A stretch of 64,000 bases of DNA from the NCBI GenBank assembly GCA_944548615.1, contig OX155976.1:4748952-4812951 (forward strand). The letters are read 5' to 3'. The DNA is from Micropterix aruncella (Eukaryota > Arthropoda > Insecta > Lepidoptera > Micropterigidae). Numbering within the stretch: position 1 is the first letter of the stretch; each line of letters begins with the position of its first letter. The notes beneath the pieces were generated by a model. It did no database searches and was not told where the DNA came from. It was given only the letters and a program-made list of their open reading frames with translations. The translations under genes were made by a program, and so were the position numbers. Shown here piece by piece: positions 1 through 10,996 of the stretch.

Positions 1-61
1 ATGAGCAGTTTTTTAAGCGCCAATTTCTCCTCCAGCAACTCCAGTTTAATTTGTTGTTCAA

Positions 62-107
<46 letters not shown>

Positions 108-380
108 TGCTTCTGCTTTCGCTGCGGTCACGGCGGCGTCGGCCTTCAGGCGTGCCCGTTCGTCGGCGGCTTGTAATTCTGCTTCGAGCTGCCGTCTTGC
201 TGCCGTAGTCGCGCTGGATCTTGATGATCTGCGACTGGTAGTCGATGTCGCCCGCGATGACGGTCGTTTTGAGGTCGCTACCGATTCTGTGCTTCGGTCG
301 CGAGCTGCTTCCGCGCCTCCGTCCATCTTCTTGTCAGCAATTCGCTGGCTTTTTCTGGACGGCGTATTTTTCGTCGACAT
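1..380 (-). CDS. BEL/Pao-type gag, N-terminal part, cut by window edge
   Basis: Read on the minus strand from the ATG at 380-378, the frame stays open to the window edge (about 126 codons). The protein begins with a polar, Ser/Thr/Arg-rich stretch that includes SQRIADKK, then a run of Ser/Arg residues, RRQLEAEL, a long alanine tract encoded by the GGC/GCC repeat around 63-110, and a charged helical segment (QQIKLELLEEKLALKK). The layout matches the start of the gag frame at 49494 (RSARIADKA, RRRQLEAEME, alanine runs), which continues into a clear BEL/Pao polyprotein. A primer-binding site identical to that element's lies 50 bases upstream. The long plus-strand frame over the same DNA, with polyalanine, is only its shadow. 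What follows in the element is outside the window. Confidence 0.75.
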
Positions 381-429
381 ATCTTATTCAGCGATTTTGC
401 AAGCGGTCTATTTTTCGCTTTTTCAAAAT

Positions 430-445
430 CCGTCTCGAAGGACCA
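430..445 (-). promoter_or_regulatory. tRNA primer-binding site of the left BEL/Pao element
   Basis: The minus strand reads TGGTCCTTCGAGACGG here. The same 16 bases occur at 49377-49392, directly behind the 5' LTR of the complete BEL/Pao element. A start with TGG is expected for pairing with the CCA end of a tRNA primer. I cannot name the tRNA. Confidence 0.8.
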
Positions 446-1200
446 GCTTTATGGTATGTGCCGGCAAATCGTCGGGACTTCTTTAAGTCTCGGGATGGGT
501 CGGTTAAGTACACACACCGCGGCAGTTCTGCGATGGTTGTCGCAGACTAGTTGGTGGAATGCCTCAATATTGTGGTCGAGGGTCCACAGGCTGCCGTCGC
601 GATCGGCCAGATCAACGACGGAAGAAACGAAATTTTTAATTCGTTCGTTTCGACGGCGATCCTGTCAGTCACCGTACAGTTTCCGTGTGGTTCGAAACTG
701 TGGCAGTTGGGTATGAGCCGGGTGTAAATCCGGTCACAGTTGTTCCCAGTTTTGATGTGGATTTTGCTCGCTGAAGTTCTTTGCCCAATAAATCTAAATT
801 ATTGGCTTTGTTGTGGCAGTCGTAGGTACATGTGATGCAGTTTTAATACAAAAACGCTCACCTTGGTCTCTCGATGAAGGGTCTTGTCGTCGCTGCAGGT
901 CGGAGATCAACTTGAATCGGGCCGGTTATTATGCGGGATCGGTCAAGGTTTGTTCGTCGGGCGGCAGGACTCCAGATGGCTTCTCGGAGATGTTTTGGTG
1001 ATATTTGCTAATAAAACTAGCGTTTTGCGGCGCAATTTCGATTTTATTTACTAACGGTTTTTTAAATAAAGCCGAACTTAAGGTTATTTTACACAAGACT
1101 AATAACCGGGTGACAGAAAGAATGTTGACAATTGTATGACGCGCACAAAGTTGATATTAGTCACTTTCATTGATGTTGACCGTACGGGCTGTTGTTAACC
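446..1200 (-). mobile_element. 5' LTR/leader region of the left BEL/Pao element (outer boundary unknown)
   Basis: By position, the sequence upstream (minus strand) of the primer-binding site must hold the 5' LTR. A CA dinucleotide that could end the LTR lies about 6 bases before the PBS (near 452). On the minus strand there is a possible polyadenylation hexamer near 1044-1050. The outer LTR end cannot be fixed because the partner LTR and target duplication are off the left edge. The right boundary given is a guess. Confidence 0.45.
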
Positions 1201-2070
1201 ACTGACCCGTTCCCCTCCCGGGACCTCGGCTACCTAGCCAGCGGGTCGAGGTGGGGCTCATAGCCGTTTAATGAGGAGTGGGGATATAATTCAACGGCTC
1301 GTATTGCTACGATTGGCCGGCTTAATGAGCTTAGTCATTAAGAGGCTTGGCCGTGTTTTCGATATTGACCGATAGTGGTCGCTTATATTTCTAATTTATA
1401 TTTCTATTTCTAAAACATATTTATAATTCTTAAAATTATACATTCTGAAGCCTAATTATTAATCAAAACATACATTAATGAGATTGATAGTAATAATGGT
1501 ATTCTACGGTATATTATAAGAGCCTATTTTAATGTACATATCTTCTTTTATATTTTAATCCTACTTTACTAACGCTTCCACTTAGAAATAAGCGAATAGT
1601 CTTAAAGGTTTTTTAATATAAGTAAACAATATATATACAAAGATAGTTTTGCAGGTCCAGTGATCCGTTATGCAAATCTGAAGCACATGAACAGTAGTAA
1701 GCAGGCGTGGATGTCGCAACACGTTTGTTTTGGAATTTACCGTAACCTATCGTTATAAGACTTGCTAATGAGCACAGCTGGCGTTTCCGTATTAGAAAGC
1801 AAAAATTTTATGAAATGCACTTAGGAACTGTTTCCTTAATTAGGTTTCCAGTGTCCCGAGTCGTTAAGCCTAAAGGTGTGATTTCATTAATGGATTTTGG
1901 TTACAACACAATTTTGTTCTGAAAGATATTATTCTAGATATATTATTTTTATTCAAGAAAGACATTTTGACCTTTTTAGAAGTGTCGTTTCTTTTTTATT
2001 TATTTTTTATTCTTAACGCGACAACTGGGTTCATCCAATTCTTACTACTCGCAATGAACATGGACAACAC
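1201..2070. other. No recognisable gene; may include distal LTR, then AT-rich DNA
   Basis: 1201-1380 is GC-richer than what follows and could still belong to the BEL LTR. 1380-2070 is AT-rich with no long frame, and I recognise no repeat family in it. Confidence 0.4.
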
Positions 2071-2099
2071 AAATTGCTTTTTGAAGAATTAAAATGTCA

Positions 2100-2385
2100 T
2101 CCAGATAATGTCATCCAGATGTCCGGTGCGCTGCTGGCAGCAAGACTGGAACGCGGCGGCCGGGGAGAAGCCGGCGACTGTGGTCGAGTGTGCGCGGGAG
2201 TCGAGCGACTAAACGCGACCACAAGTAGCGAGCGCTCACCACTCCCGCAGCTTGTGGCTCGGACGCGGCCACTCGAACGCTCAGTCTGCGCCGATGCCAT
2301 ACAACATGTATGAAAAATCTCATCCGCAACTTGTGGTCGCGTTTAGTGGTCGCCACTAGTGGCCTAGTGTGCGGCAGCATTAAAA
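2100..2385. repeat. GC-rich island with repeated GTGGTCGC/GCGACCAC words
   Basis: Within an AT-rich setting this stretch carries several direct and inverted versions of the word CTTGTGGTCGCG (for example near 2218, 2250 and 2330), and ends with GGTCGCCACTAGTGG. Clustered short repeats in both orientations resemble the subterminal region of a DNA transposon, but I see no matching termini. The overlapping open frames on both strands look like by-products of GC content. Confidence 0.35.
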
Positions 2386-2474
2386 GTAGAGATATAAGAC
2401 CATATAAAATAATCAGACAATAAGGCTCTACTTTTTTAAGTAATTAAAATGGACACAATATTTGAAAAATCATG

Positions 2475-2800
2475 GCCCTCAAATTCGGCCAGATTATAGA
2501 AAGGGTGGCCTATCAGCATCTCCTTGATGTTTTTTTTTAATTTTATGTCCTCCAGCTATTTAAATTTTGTAGGAAGTAGATTATAGAATATAATGCTATG
2601 GTACAAGTAGCTTTTCTGTACTTTTGCCAGTCGTATTCGAGGTACGCATAAAAGGGAGCTACCGCCGGTGTGATGCGAGTGAATGCATTAATTGCAGTTT
2701 CTGCGAGGTGCTGTCTAGCATACATTAAACACTGGTATGTGAACGCCGAATACATAGTCATTACCCTTGCCTTGCTGAAATATTCTTTGCATGAGCAGTG
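2475..2800 (-). pseudogene. LINE reverse transcriptase, C-terminal remnant
   Basis: On the minus strand one frame reads CKEYFSKARVMTMYSAFTYQCLMYARQHL. This aligns in style with the segment before the end of Jockey/CR1-like reverse transcriptases in this window (INILTVASQYIYENLLYVHK at 57660). Past a frame change near 2680 the continuation reads RIRLAKVQKSYLYHSIIFYN and then LEDIKLKKNIKEML, the usual C-terminal tail of these proteins. At least one frameshift and one stop separate the pieces, so it is a dead 5'-truncated fragment. Confidence 0.6.
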
Positions 2801-2847
2801 CTCTCTTTGTCTAAATGTTTATCTAGGCAAGTATCTATATATATAAA

Positions 2848-3324
2848 GCCAATCGACTGTGCACTCTGACTAACAGTCGCGTGAGTCTGCAAGCAGTACT
2901 GTTTCGTATAGAGCGGGGGTGGTCGCGGACCTTACTGCGACTGCTCTTAAAACGACCATCGGCTACCCGATCCCGGGTGAACAGCCGGGCAAAGGATGCC
3001 GTGGTCCGCGATAGATTCGGTACACACGGTTTCACCGCTTCGTAAGGGAGAGGACCGCGCAAGCGACCTCGAACTCGGAACCAATCGGGAGACTGGAGTA
3101 ATCTGGTCGTAATTGAAAGTAAGGGCGTGAGTGTAAGCCCGCTAGGTAACACTCCTGGATATCTCGCGGATAAGGCGTTGGTCTCTTACGGGCATGTGGC
3201 GGAGCTTGATGGTGGACTGTTTTTGTCCAAGTCTTCTGCGCTGCTCACTTCAGGGAGACAGAATGATTAATCGTTAAAACTTCCTGAGGTGACGGGCTCG
3301 CCGGCTGTAGTTAACAACTCTAGT
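2848..3324 (+). repeat. SINE-like family (about 650 bp), copy 1, 5'-truncated
   Basis: Starts at GCCAATCGACTGTGCACTC in the middle of the family consensus and runs to the family's 3' end (GTAGTTAACAACTCTAGT). No A-tail follows. Other copies are at 3330, 10774, 10997, 18245, 26208, 26835, 33120, 38930, 41947 and 44556. I did not find a target duplication for this copy. Confidence 0.75.
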
Positions 3325-3329
3325 TATGC

Positions 3330-3835
3330 ATTCCGACTAACATCCGGCGGAGTCTGGAAATAGTAATGTTTCCTATAGAACGGGGGTAGCTGTTGAACTT
3401 ATGGCAATTGCTCTTGAAACGACCATTCGGCCACCCGATCCCGGCTGAATCAACCGGGCAAAGGATACCGTGGTCAGCGATAGATTCAGTAGACACCGTG
3501 TCACCGCAACGTAAGATATAGGACCGCGCAAGCGATCTCGATCCTGTAACCAGTCAAGACGCAGGAGGTATCCTGAAGGTTAATTGCAGACGGAAATATT
3601 CTTCCAAACTGATAGTCAGGGAGCGAGGCTGCCCGCTGAGTACCTTTCCCGGTGTCTAGACGTAAGGCGTAGGCCTCTGACGGGCGAGCGGCGTAACTAG
3701 ACAGTGGATTGTTTTTCGTCACATTTTTCGTCACATGAAGTTTTCTGCGCTCACCTCACGGGAGACAGGACGATCTAATATCGTTAAAACTTCCTGAGGT
3801 GACGGGTTCGCCCGTTGTAGTTGACAGCTCTAGGT
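3330..3835 (+). repeat. SINE-like family, copy 2, 5'-truncated and diverged
   Basis: Begins at CCGACTAACATCCGGCGG directly after copy 1 and ends near GTAGTTGACAGCTCTAGGT. It is more diverged than copy 1 (for example AACGGGGGTAGCTG in place of AGCGGGGGTGG). The direct tandem with copy 1 repeats what is seen at 26208-27508. Confidence 0.7.
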
Positions 3836-4755
3836 GTTCATGTTAGCAGACTAGGCAGTCGAAAATGTGGACAATCTTTGAAGAGGAGGCTTCTTCTGCG
3901 TCCCATTTTATAGTTGTTACTATTTCATTGAGGAAAATTCAAAGTTAATTCCTCTGTCATTTCGGGAATTCGATCTAGCTCGCTGGATAGTGTCAGATGA
4001 CACTGAAGATCGGCGAGCGTGGAAGACATTGGAGGAGGTATATGTCCAGGAATGTACCATACAAAGGTTGTAATGATAATGATGAATATAGGAGAATACG
4101 TTTGTTGAATGTATGGCACCTAGTATGGCGGTTCCCTCTTGTGTGCCCTAGTAGGTTAGCATTCGCATTTCGCGGAACCGCGAAATCTATTTATACTACT
4201 ATCGCGTTCCAATCGATTTTGCGCTTGAAAATTTAATGACATTCTAGCAGCAGCAACATAGAAGATGGCCATTTTCTGGATATGCATGAAGATTTGGTTT
4301 TCGAGGCGATATAACCTATACGCCTGAATGGTTGCTCAGACCTGTTTATGGTTACCTCCAGGTGAGCAAACTTTCAGGTGTGTCGGTTACGCCCGGCTCT
4401 TCGGATCAACTCGACCGCCTGCGAAACGTCTGCAACGAATGCATGCACGTAAGAATGTTTTCTCTTTTGTTTGTATTGTAAAGGCTGACGAACTTGATAC
4501 TATATACACTTTTCGTGTTCTTTTTCCATTTTGCAATACAACCTTAATCACATTACAAGCAATACCTGTTTAGGAAGTCCGGACTGTAAATGCGGGTATC
4601 TTGCAAGCTTTAGCTTACAGATTTTATATTTGTAAATATATTATATATTCATTTACGTATACATTTGTATTTAAAGTATGAATATTTGTAATAATATAGT
4701 GTTTATATTTGTAAATAGGTGTAGCTACTAAGAACCTGAAAATAAAATGTGTATT
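3836..4755. other. No recognisable gene
   Basis: Mixed unique-looking and AT-rich sequence. Open frames of 60-80 codons are present but none has a recognisable domain, splice signals or any sign of coding constraint. Confidence 0.4.
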
Positions 4756-5468
4756 GGGGGCTGTTCACATATTACGTATCACATTTTTGGGATTTTCAAC
4801 CCCTCCCCCCCCCCCTCTCCCTATGTCAACAGACGTATTCAGCGGCCTGACCCCCCCCCCCCCCCCCCAAGATTACGTAATCAACCGAATTTGCGGAAAA
4901 TGTGAAGAATCGTGAACCCAGCGTTTGTAAAGTGTTTGAAGATGGTAAGTGGAAAAAAAAATTAAGAATGCTTTTAAAAATGTACTTGATTAATTCAAAG
5001 TAATTACAAAATTTCGAACTCTTTGGTTTATTTTACAAATTCCAATCTTAAGACCGCAGTGGCTGTAAAAAATATTTAAGTCCTAACTGCTCCTACTCCT
5101 CGTTGGACCGCCGTTGAGCCACCGGTCCCGAGAGGAGTGAAAACGCTTTGGCGTATGTACTGAGAAACTCCATGTGTAAATCCGCCATAGTCCATGCGCC
5201 ACACAACCACTTTAATCTTTCCGCGATGGAGTAGGAGCGTGCAGCGGCGCGCTAGTCCAGATTTGCAGCGTGCCGTGCCACCGCCACGCAGAGCGGCCAC
5301 CGGCTTGCCAGCGCGCGCTGACTCAGTCGCAGACTAGCGTGTGGTCTATCAAGCACATCGCGTGAAGGGGTATCTTCGGCGCGACGCTGCGCTCTTTCCG
5401 TGCACGTTTAGACCAAAAAAATTGCGATGCGGTGACCAAATTTGATTACGTAATATGTGGACGGCCCC
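4756..5468. mobile_element. MITE with GGGGCYGTYCACATATTACGTAA termini
   Basis: The left end reads GGGGGCTGTTCACATATTAC and the right end is its near inverse (TATTACGT beside GTAATATGTGGACGGCCCC). Internal landmarks are long C-tracts near 4800 and 4855-4869 and an ATTACGTAATC word just inside. A second copy in opposite internal orientation lies at 30490-31000. There is no transposase frame, so it is non-autonomous. The superfamily is not decided from sequence. Confidence 0.75.
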
Positions 5469-5624
5469 TTACTTGTCCTGTATGTATTTGTGTTGTATGT
5501 TCAGGTTATACGTATATTATTATATGCATATTGTGTATTGTATAACTTATTTTTATGATATTTACTTTTTGTTGTCATTATATACAACTTATTACCAATT
5601 GTCTTCGTTATTGACTATTTTGAA

Positions 5625-6293
5625 CCCTTCGAGTAGCGGCATAATTTCATGGCAGACCGCGGAAATTTATTGAAATTTCTTGCAATATCGCCGCGCTCGA
5701 CAAAAACTACTATAACTATGGAACTGCTATAGAAATCATAAAAGGAATATCTGTGCAATGATCACATTGAAATTTCGTATATAGAATATTGAAAACTCAT
5801 TTTGTAAAACAAGTAGTTAGTTTTGAATAAAAATTGGAAAGTCAAAAAAGTGCAAAAAAAACTCGGCATTTTTAACTTGTACTTGTCTTACGGAAAAATG
5901 CGGAACGCTATTTGGAAACTGTAAAAACTATCGTGATCTTTATTAGATTCTCTATCAAACGTAATATTTTGTTTTGCTTATTTACATACAAAAATATTTA
6001 GATATTTGATCATAAAAACCAATAAAATTTTTGATGATTTCTCGAAAAAAAAAATGATGATGTTTGACAATGGAATTTGACCAGAAATATCCGCGAAATG
6101 ACGCGCGAAATTATTCCAGTGGCCGTCTATGTATCTATGGTAATAATGAGATATTTGGTATGGATTTTAGGATGCGTTCGAATTAGAAAATTATATTACT
6201 GTGCTCTCCGGGAGCAAGCCGCCAATGTTGGTCGTTACGTAGTCAACGGTGTTCTGATGTGCAACCAAATTTGATCGTTACGTAGCCGAAGGG
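5625..6293. mobile_element. piggyBac-like MITE, diverged
   Basis: The right end is CCGAAGGG followed by TTAA (6294-6297); the left end is CCCTTCGAGTAGCGG preceded by TGAA, a degraded TTAA. The inner part near 5700-5860 (ACTACTATAACTATGGAACTG and following) matches the smaller MITE at 10178-10484. No coding capacity. Confidence 0.6.
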
Positions 6294-6297
6294 TTAA

Positions 6298-6729
6298 AAT
6301 ATATTTTTTTGTAAGTTATTGCCTAATAAAACATTGTAAATTAATACCTACCTAATTTATCTTTTTAATACGTAACCTAACTGATTTATTTTTTTAATGA
6401 ATTTCTGTTCAGTCTTGTTAAAAAAAATATTTCACGCATAAAAGGCAGGTTGTGACGCACTGAATAATTGTAAAACTCCATGTTACTACACCATAATCAC
6501 CATAAAATAAATAAATTAAAAAAAGAAATTATTTAATGGAATCGAAAACTAATACATTTTACAATGTTCTAAGATGCGGAAAAAATGTTTTTGAGCAAAA
6601 ACAATTTTATGCTACTATCTCTAAATCACTTTAATTTCAATACGCTGGCGTAATTAAAATATTTTGAGAAATAGAAGATCCCGAGTAATGATTTGAACGA
6701 GGTGGCGAGTACAATAAAATGAGATAAAT
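6298..6729. other. AT-rich, no recognisable gene
   Basis: Low-complexity AT-rich DNA without a useful open frame or a repeat that I can name. Confidence 0.4.
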
Positions 6730-7250
6730 GATGTTATCTTTTGTGAAGCTGAAAAGCCTTTACTTCCTGGAATATGAGAGGTTTTATGGTAATTAGAAGG
6801 AGGCGGGGTGCACGAGAAAATGGGGTAGACGATAATATAATTTGGGAATCTGACAACCCCCTACTTCCTAAAATATGAGAGGTTATATGGTGACTAGAAG
6901 GAGGTGGGGAGCACAAATATATGTTGTTGATGATGATGTCATTTTTGAAGCTGACAAACCTGTACTTTCTGAATATAATAGGTTTTATGGTTATTAGAAG
7001 GAGGTAAGGAGCACAAAGAAATGTGGTAGACAATGATGTAATTTGCGAAGCTGACAAGTCTGTACTTCTTGAAATAAGAGAGGTTTTATGTTTTAGATTG
7101 TTAGATAGCGTAGACAAGGTCAAGAACTGTCAGACATAACTTCCACATTGGTGACCGAAGTACACCTCCGAAGATACGAAGTGTTTCGTGTTCAAGATGC
7201 TGGATGACGTAGTCAATGTCAAATCTGTCGCAGCGGTGACAAGATTTTTT
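6730..7250. repeat. Minisatellite-like tandem repeat, period about 100 bp
   Basis: The phrase GAAGCTGACAA...TACTTCC..GAGAGGTTTTATGG..ATTAGAAGGAGG recurs four times with spacing near 100 bases (around 6745, 6847, 6950 and 7047). A minus-strand frame of 129 codons across it translates the repeat (repeated LLLITIKP) and is not a gene. Looser related sequence continues to about 7250, and another member is at 31005-31260. Confidence 0.75.
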
Positions 7251-7779
7251 TACTTCCAAAGATACAGGTATGTTCTTCGTAAGATCTTAACCATATAATG
7301 CTCAAGATGTACAGCACCGTTACACGCCAGCGTTTATAGGAATGATTCATAATTAAATGACGATGCCATCTCATCTGCGATCAAATTTTAAATTTTATTT
7401 CGTAAACGTAATTTCTGAACAAAATTTAAAATTTAAAATAAGTAGCCAATAATTTGAACAACAATATCTCCTAATCTTCTTTTGACGTGACAACGTCTTA
7501 TAATTCGATGGAGCTGGCTGCACACACGAAAAAACATGACTCATGCGGCGTTACCTCGCTCTGAGGCGTTCCATTTATTATATTTATTATTCAATATAAA
7601 TGCTGCCATCTACCGGTTGCGAAAGAATTATTTACTAACCTCAGTCTAAAATAGTACGAATGAAAATCACTAGATTGATTTAAATTCTTGACATAATTTT
7701 ATATGTATTCTTGATATACGGAATGTTATTACTGAACGGACAATTTTCTTGTGGGTACAACGAAGTGCAACGAAGTAAG

Positions 7780-8000
7780 CAACTTTTATTAAAAAAAAAG
7801 TGCTATCATTACGATGCGCTATCTAGCGGTTGGTAAAATGTCGCTGATATCGTTTATTTACGACGTATTACCTACCGCTAGATGTCGCAGCGTGCTCAAA
7901 CGCTTCTCAAACCGTTATTTAACAGTTTGAGCTTTCAAATTAAAAAAAAAACAATAAACTTTTAAACAATAAACAATTATACAATTATTATACTGCTATG
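7780..8000. repeat. Palindromic MITE fragment (ATCTAGCGGTAGGTAAAAT family)
   Basis: The core is an inverted repeat in which ATCTAGCGGTTGGTAAAATG is followed about 30 bases later by ATTACCTACCGCTAGATG. The same palindrome occurs near 20990-21055 and 24965-25035. Confidence 0.6.
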
Positions 8001-8417
8001 CAATAATACATTTACATGTTGTAGTCAAATCGGCGAGTATAAAAGTATATATTTTTGGGTGTTTGTAATAAACAATATCAGAATTATAAATGAAACTGCT
8101 TCAAATGCAACCATTCCATCAGTATTTTTTTATGACGTTGTCACGTTCAACTATCGTCAGTAAACCGACTTTACAGACAACCGATTTTTTTCTTTATTGA
8201 AGGTCATTTGTATGTCTTCAAATTCAAGCATGTTATGAAAATTAGTTAATTCCGATTCTATCGATCTTTTTATCTTCTTTTTGACAAACCTCCTTGATTT
8301 GGTTGACTTCTCCCTCCTGTCGCGCAAGGTGCTTGAATTCTGTTCACATGACATGATCTTAGATGTGTGAGGGACCACCCCTCACAAGACTCCAAATTGT
8401 TCGGTGTGAGGTGGTGG

Positions 8418-9324
8418 CAGTGCCGGATTAGCCACGTAGCAAGAGTAGCAAATGCTACGGGCCCCGCGCATTGGGGGGCCCCGCGCACCCACGCCTGCCT
8501 GAGCGTAAAATTATCGCTGCAGCCTGCAACAGGCCAATGGGAAACGTTAAATATAATCAACGGCGGGGCGCGGGCCCGAGTTTGGGAATTAATATCACCA
8601 ATTTAAAAAAAAAAACTACCTCACGCACTTTTTATATGTGATGTATAATATTATCAACTATGTATATTAAAATTTGCGGGCCCGCGTTTGGGAATTAATA
8701 TCTCCAATTTAAGAAAAACCAACCTCACGCACTTTTTATATGTGATGTTTAATATTATCAACTATGTATATTAAAATTTTGAACTTCCTAAAGTAGGATT
8801 CTCGATGCCTGCCAGACCGAAGTTTGAGCGGCCGCTACGAACATTACATAAAGTCATTGGCGCGGCGCGGGCCCGAGTTTGGGAATTAATATCTCCAATT
8901 TAAGAAAAAACTACCTCATGCACTTTCTATATGTGATGTATAATATCATCAGCTATGTATAGTGAAATTTTGAACTTCCTAAAGTGGGATTCTCGATGCC
9001 TGCCAGACCAAAGTTTGAGCGGCCGCCTCGCCCATTAAATATAATCATCGGCGGGGCGCGGGGCCGAATTTGGGAATTAATATCTCCAATTTAAGAAAAA
9101 ACGACATCACGCACTTTTTATATGTGCAAACATTTCTCTTTGTAAACATTTTTGGATTACTCGGTACCTCCAAAAATTATATTTTATTACCTTGTTTTAG
9201 GAATAAAGGAGATCTATCAAGAAGTTCTATTTTATTTCACACCCTAAACTTAAGAACCTTAAGCAAACCAAGGGCCTTTTGAGAGAATTTGCTACGGGCC
9301 CCGCGCTGGCTTAATCCGGCACTG
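8418..9324. mobile_element. Non-autonomous hAT element with intact ends
   Basis: The left end is CAGTGCCGGATTAGCC and the right end is the inverse of CAGTGCCGGATTAAGCC; subterminal GCTACGGGCCCCGCGC is also inverted at the two ends. The 8-bp duplication GGTGGTGG lies on both sides (8410-8417 and 9325-9332), which is diagnostic of hAT insertion. The inside is made of tandem repeats rather than a transposase gene. It has not lost either terminus. Confidence 0.9.
8560..9130. repeat. Tandem repeats of about 190 bp inside the hAT MITE
   Basis: The word GAGTTTGGGAATTAATATC starts units near 8578, 8689, 8875 and 9066, each followed by CTCACGCACTTTTTATATG and, in the longer units, by GCCTGCCAGACC and GAGCGGCCGC. 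Units differ by small changes and a shortened first copy. Confidence 0.8.
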
Positions 9325-9332
9325 GGTGGTGG

Positions 9333-10173
9333 TATCAACTTACGAGTTATCTCCGTATTGAAAGGCGGTTTTGAATGGAGTAGATGGAATTTATTGATCG
9401 AAGGTTTGAATATTGCCAGTTATAACGCTTGCCGAATAGTTTACGTTGACGCGAGTGTATAGATGCGCGACTGCGGTTACGAGGATATACGGATGAGGAT
9501 TGTGCGTGTGCTCCTAGTATCTTGTACTGGGCGCGGCTCGAGTCTGTGGGCTTACAGACTGATGCTTCGAGACTCAGGGAGAATGAGGAAAGGAAACCAA
9601 GGAGCCGGATTCGTTGACCTAACTCGTGAGAGAGATTGCCGAATGCCGTCGCAACCTTGGGGGAAGGTGATCACTCGGGGAATGATAATTTGGTTGCTTT
9701 TCGCCGGTTTAAATAGGCCGTGAAATGATGCAATCCGAAAATATTCCGAGTAAAAGTATTGTTTCATCGTGCTGATTCACAGCTGCACGAGTCAAAATAA
9801 TAGCTGAATTATGTCTGTGGTTTTCACTGGAAATCGATGCATTTGTTGATCGCATGTAATGGACTTAAGGTCCGTTACAGATGTATTCGAGTGCTTCCCG
9901 TTCATGCTCCAGGCAATCGGGTACTTCCTTCAGATATTAGAGAGCATCACGTTGAGAAGGTCACATAGACCATTTATATAAAGTAGGAAACTTCTAGACA
10001 CATACTTCTTAGGAACACTCAGAGTTGAGTAAAAAAGAGTTCATATCTCTTTTACGATTTTCAACCTCATATCTGTGGAACAGCATTGACAAATATTTCG
10101 GGAGTTTCAGCATTGACAAATATTTTTAAAAAAGTGTCAAGCGCGAACGGGTTCTATACCTCAAAGTAATAAG
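9333..10173. other. No recognisable gene
   Basis: Sequence of ordinary complexity. Two overlapping frames of 71-86 codons near 9463-9767 have no family signature and no splice context. I see nothing else to name. Confidence 0.4.
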
Positions 10174-10177
10174 TTAA

Positions 10178-10484
10178 CCCTTGGAGTAAATGGGTATTTT
10201 CATGTATGCATCTCTCTCTCTTTTGCAGGATTTTCGGCGACATCGACTTAAAGTACTATAACTACGAAACTACTACACCAATCATAAAAAGAACAACTGC
10301 ACAATGATTGCATTGAAATTTCGAATATAGAATATTGAAATATCATTTTGTAAAACAATTAGATAATTATGAATAAATATGAGAACGTCAAAGAAGTGAA
10401 AAAAACGCGCGACCAGATTTGGTCGACTCGTACTCAACGGATAATTGTTTCGCGACCAGATTTGGTTGACTCATACTCAACGGG
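10178..10484. mobile_element. piggyBac-like MITE, 307 bp, with TTAA duplication
   Basis: TTAA at 10174-10177 and 10485-10488 flanks an element that begins CCCTTGGAGTA and ends TACTCAACGGG, an imperfect terminal inverted repeat. Near the right end the word GCGACCAGATTTGGTTGACTC occurs twice in tandem (with minor changes). TTAA target duplication and CCC...GGG ends fit piggyBac-type elements. No coding frame. Confidence 0.8.
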
Positions 10485-10519
10485 TTAATAGTTAAAACAA
10501 TCTTTTATTAAAATGCTCT

Positions 10520-10770
10520 GTCTCGATCCAACCTCGGGTGCAGCAGCCGTGTCATGATGTAACTTAGAACGGGCTATCATAATTGTATGCATATACAAAA
10601 TTTAGTTTCTGTGCTGTAAACTCTTCAGGAGCCAACCTTGGGTGCAGCAGCCATGTCATGGTGAAATTTAGAACGGCCTATACTAATTTGAATGCGTATA
10701 TAAAATTGTATGTCTGTGCTGTTGGCCGTGGAAGAGTATCCTCGTCGGGAGCCGACCCTGGGCGTGGAAT
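10520..10770 (+). repeat. Tandem repeat, units of about 105-120 bp
   Basis: Two and a half units share GAGCCAACCTTGGGTGCAGC, then TTTAGAACGG, then ATTTGAATGCGTATA, then TGTCTGTGCTGTTG. The same unit occurs in reverse orientation at 18119-18244 and 18630-18745. Possibly a small SINE that multiplied in tandem; its identity is not known to me. Confidence 0.65.
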
Positions 10771-10773
10771 TAG

Positions 10774-10996
10774 GGGAGTTAATGGGCCCTTGCTGAGTTG
10801 GCCACGAAGACCCATTCTGTTCATGATTGGTCACACTCACGGGTCAACACCTATCCGACGGCCTCCACGCATGAAGTGCGAGCCTCGGTAGGACTCTGAC
10901 CCTATGGTTAGTTTCCCCTGGGAATCAACCTTCTGGCGCTCCTGGACGGTTTGCGCACCGTGCGGCTTAAGCCAATCGACTGTGCACTCTGACTAA
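10774..10996 (+). repeat. SINE-like family, 5' segment of an interrupted copy
   Basis: Runs from GGGAGTTAATGGGCCC through the TCACACTCACGGGTCAACAC block to TGCACTCTGACTAA, where two later insertions split it. The 3' remainder resumes at 12345 and ends at 12801. Confidence 0.8.

Noticed and set aside
1..486. 161-codon plus-strand frame with polyalanine
   Set aside because: It is the antisense of a BEL/Pao gag start; polyalanine comes from the GGC repeat read on the other strand. The minus-strand frame has the PBS upstream and a homologous layout at 49494.
2097..2380. Overlapping Arg-rich frames on both strands
   Set aside because: GC-rich repeat island; no homology, no splice or promoter context.
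6734..7123. 129-codon minus-strand frame with LLLITIKP repeats
   Set aside because: Translation of a 100-bp tandem repeat; no start context or domain.
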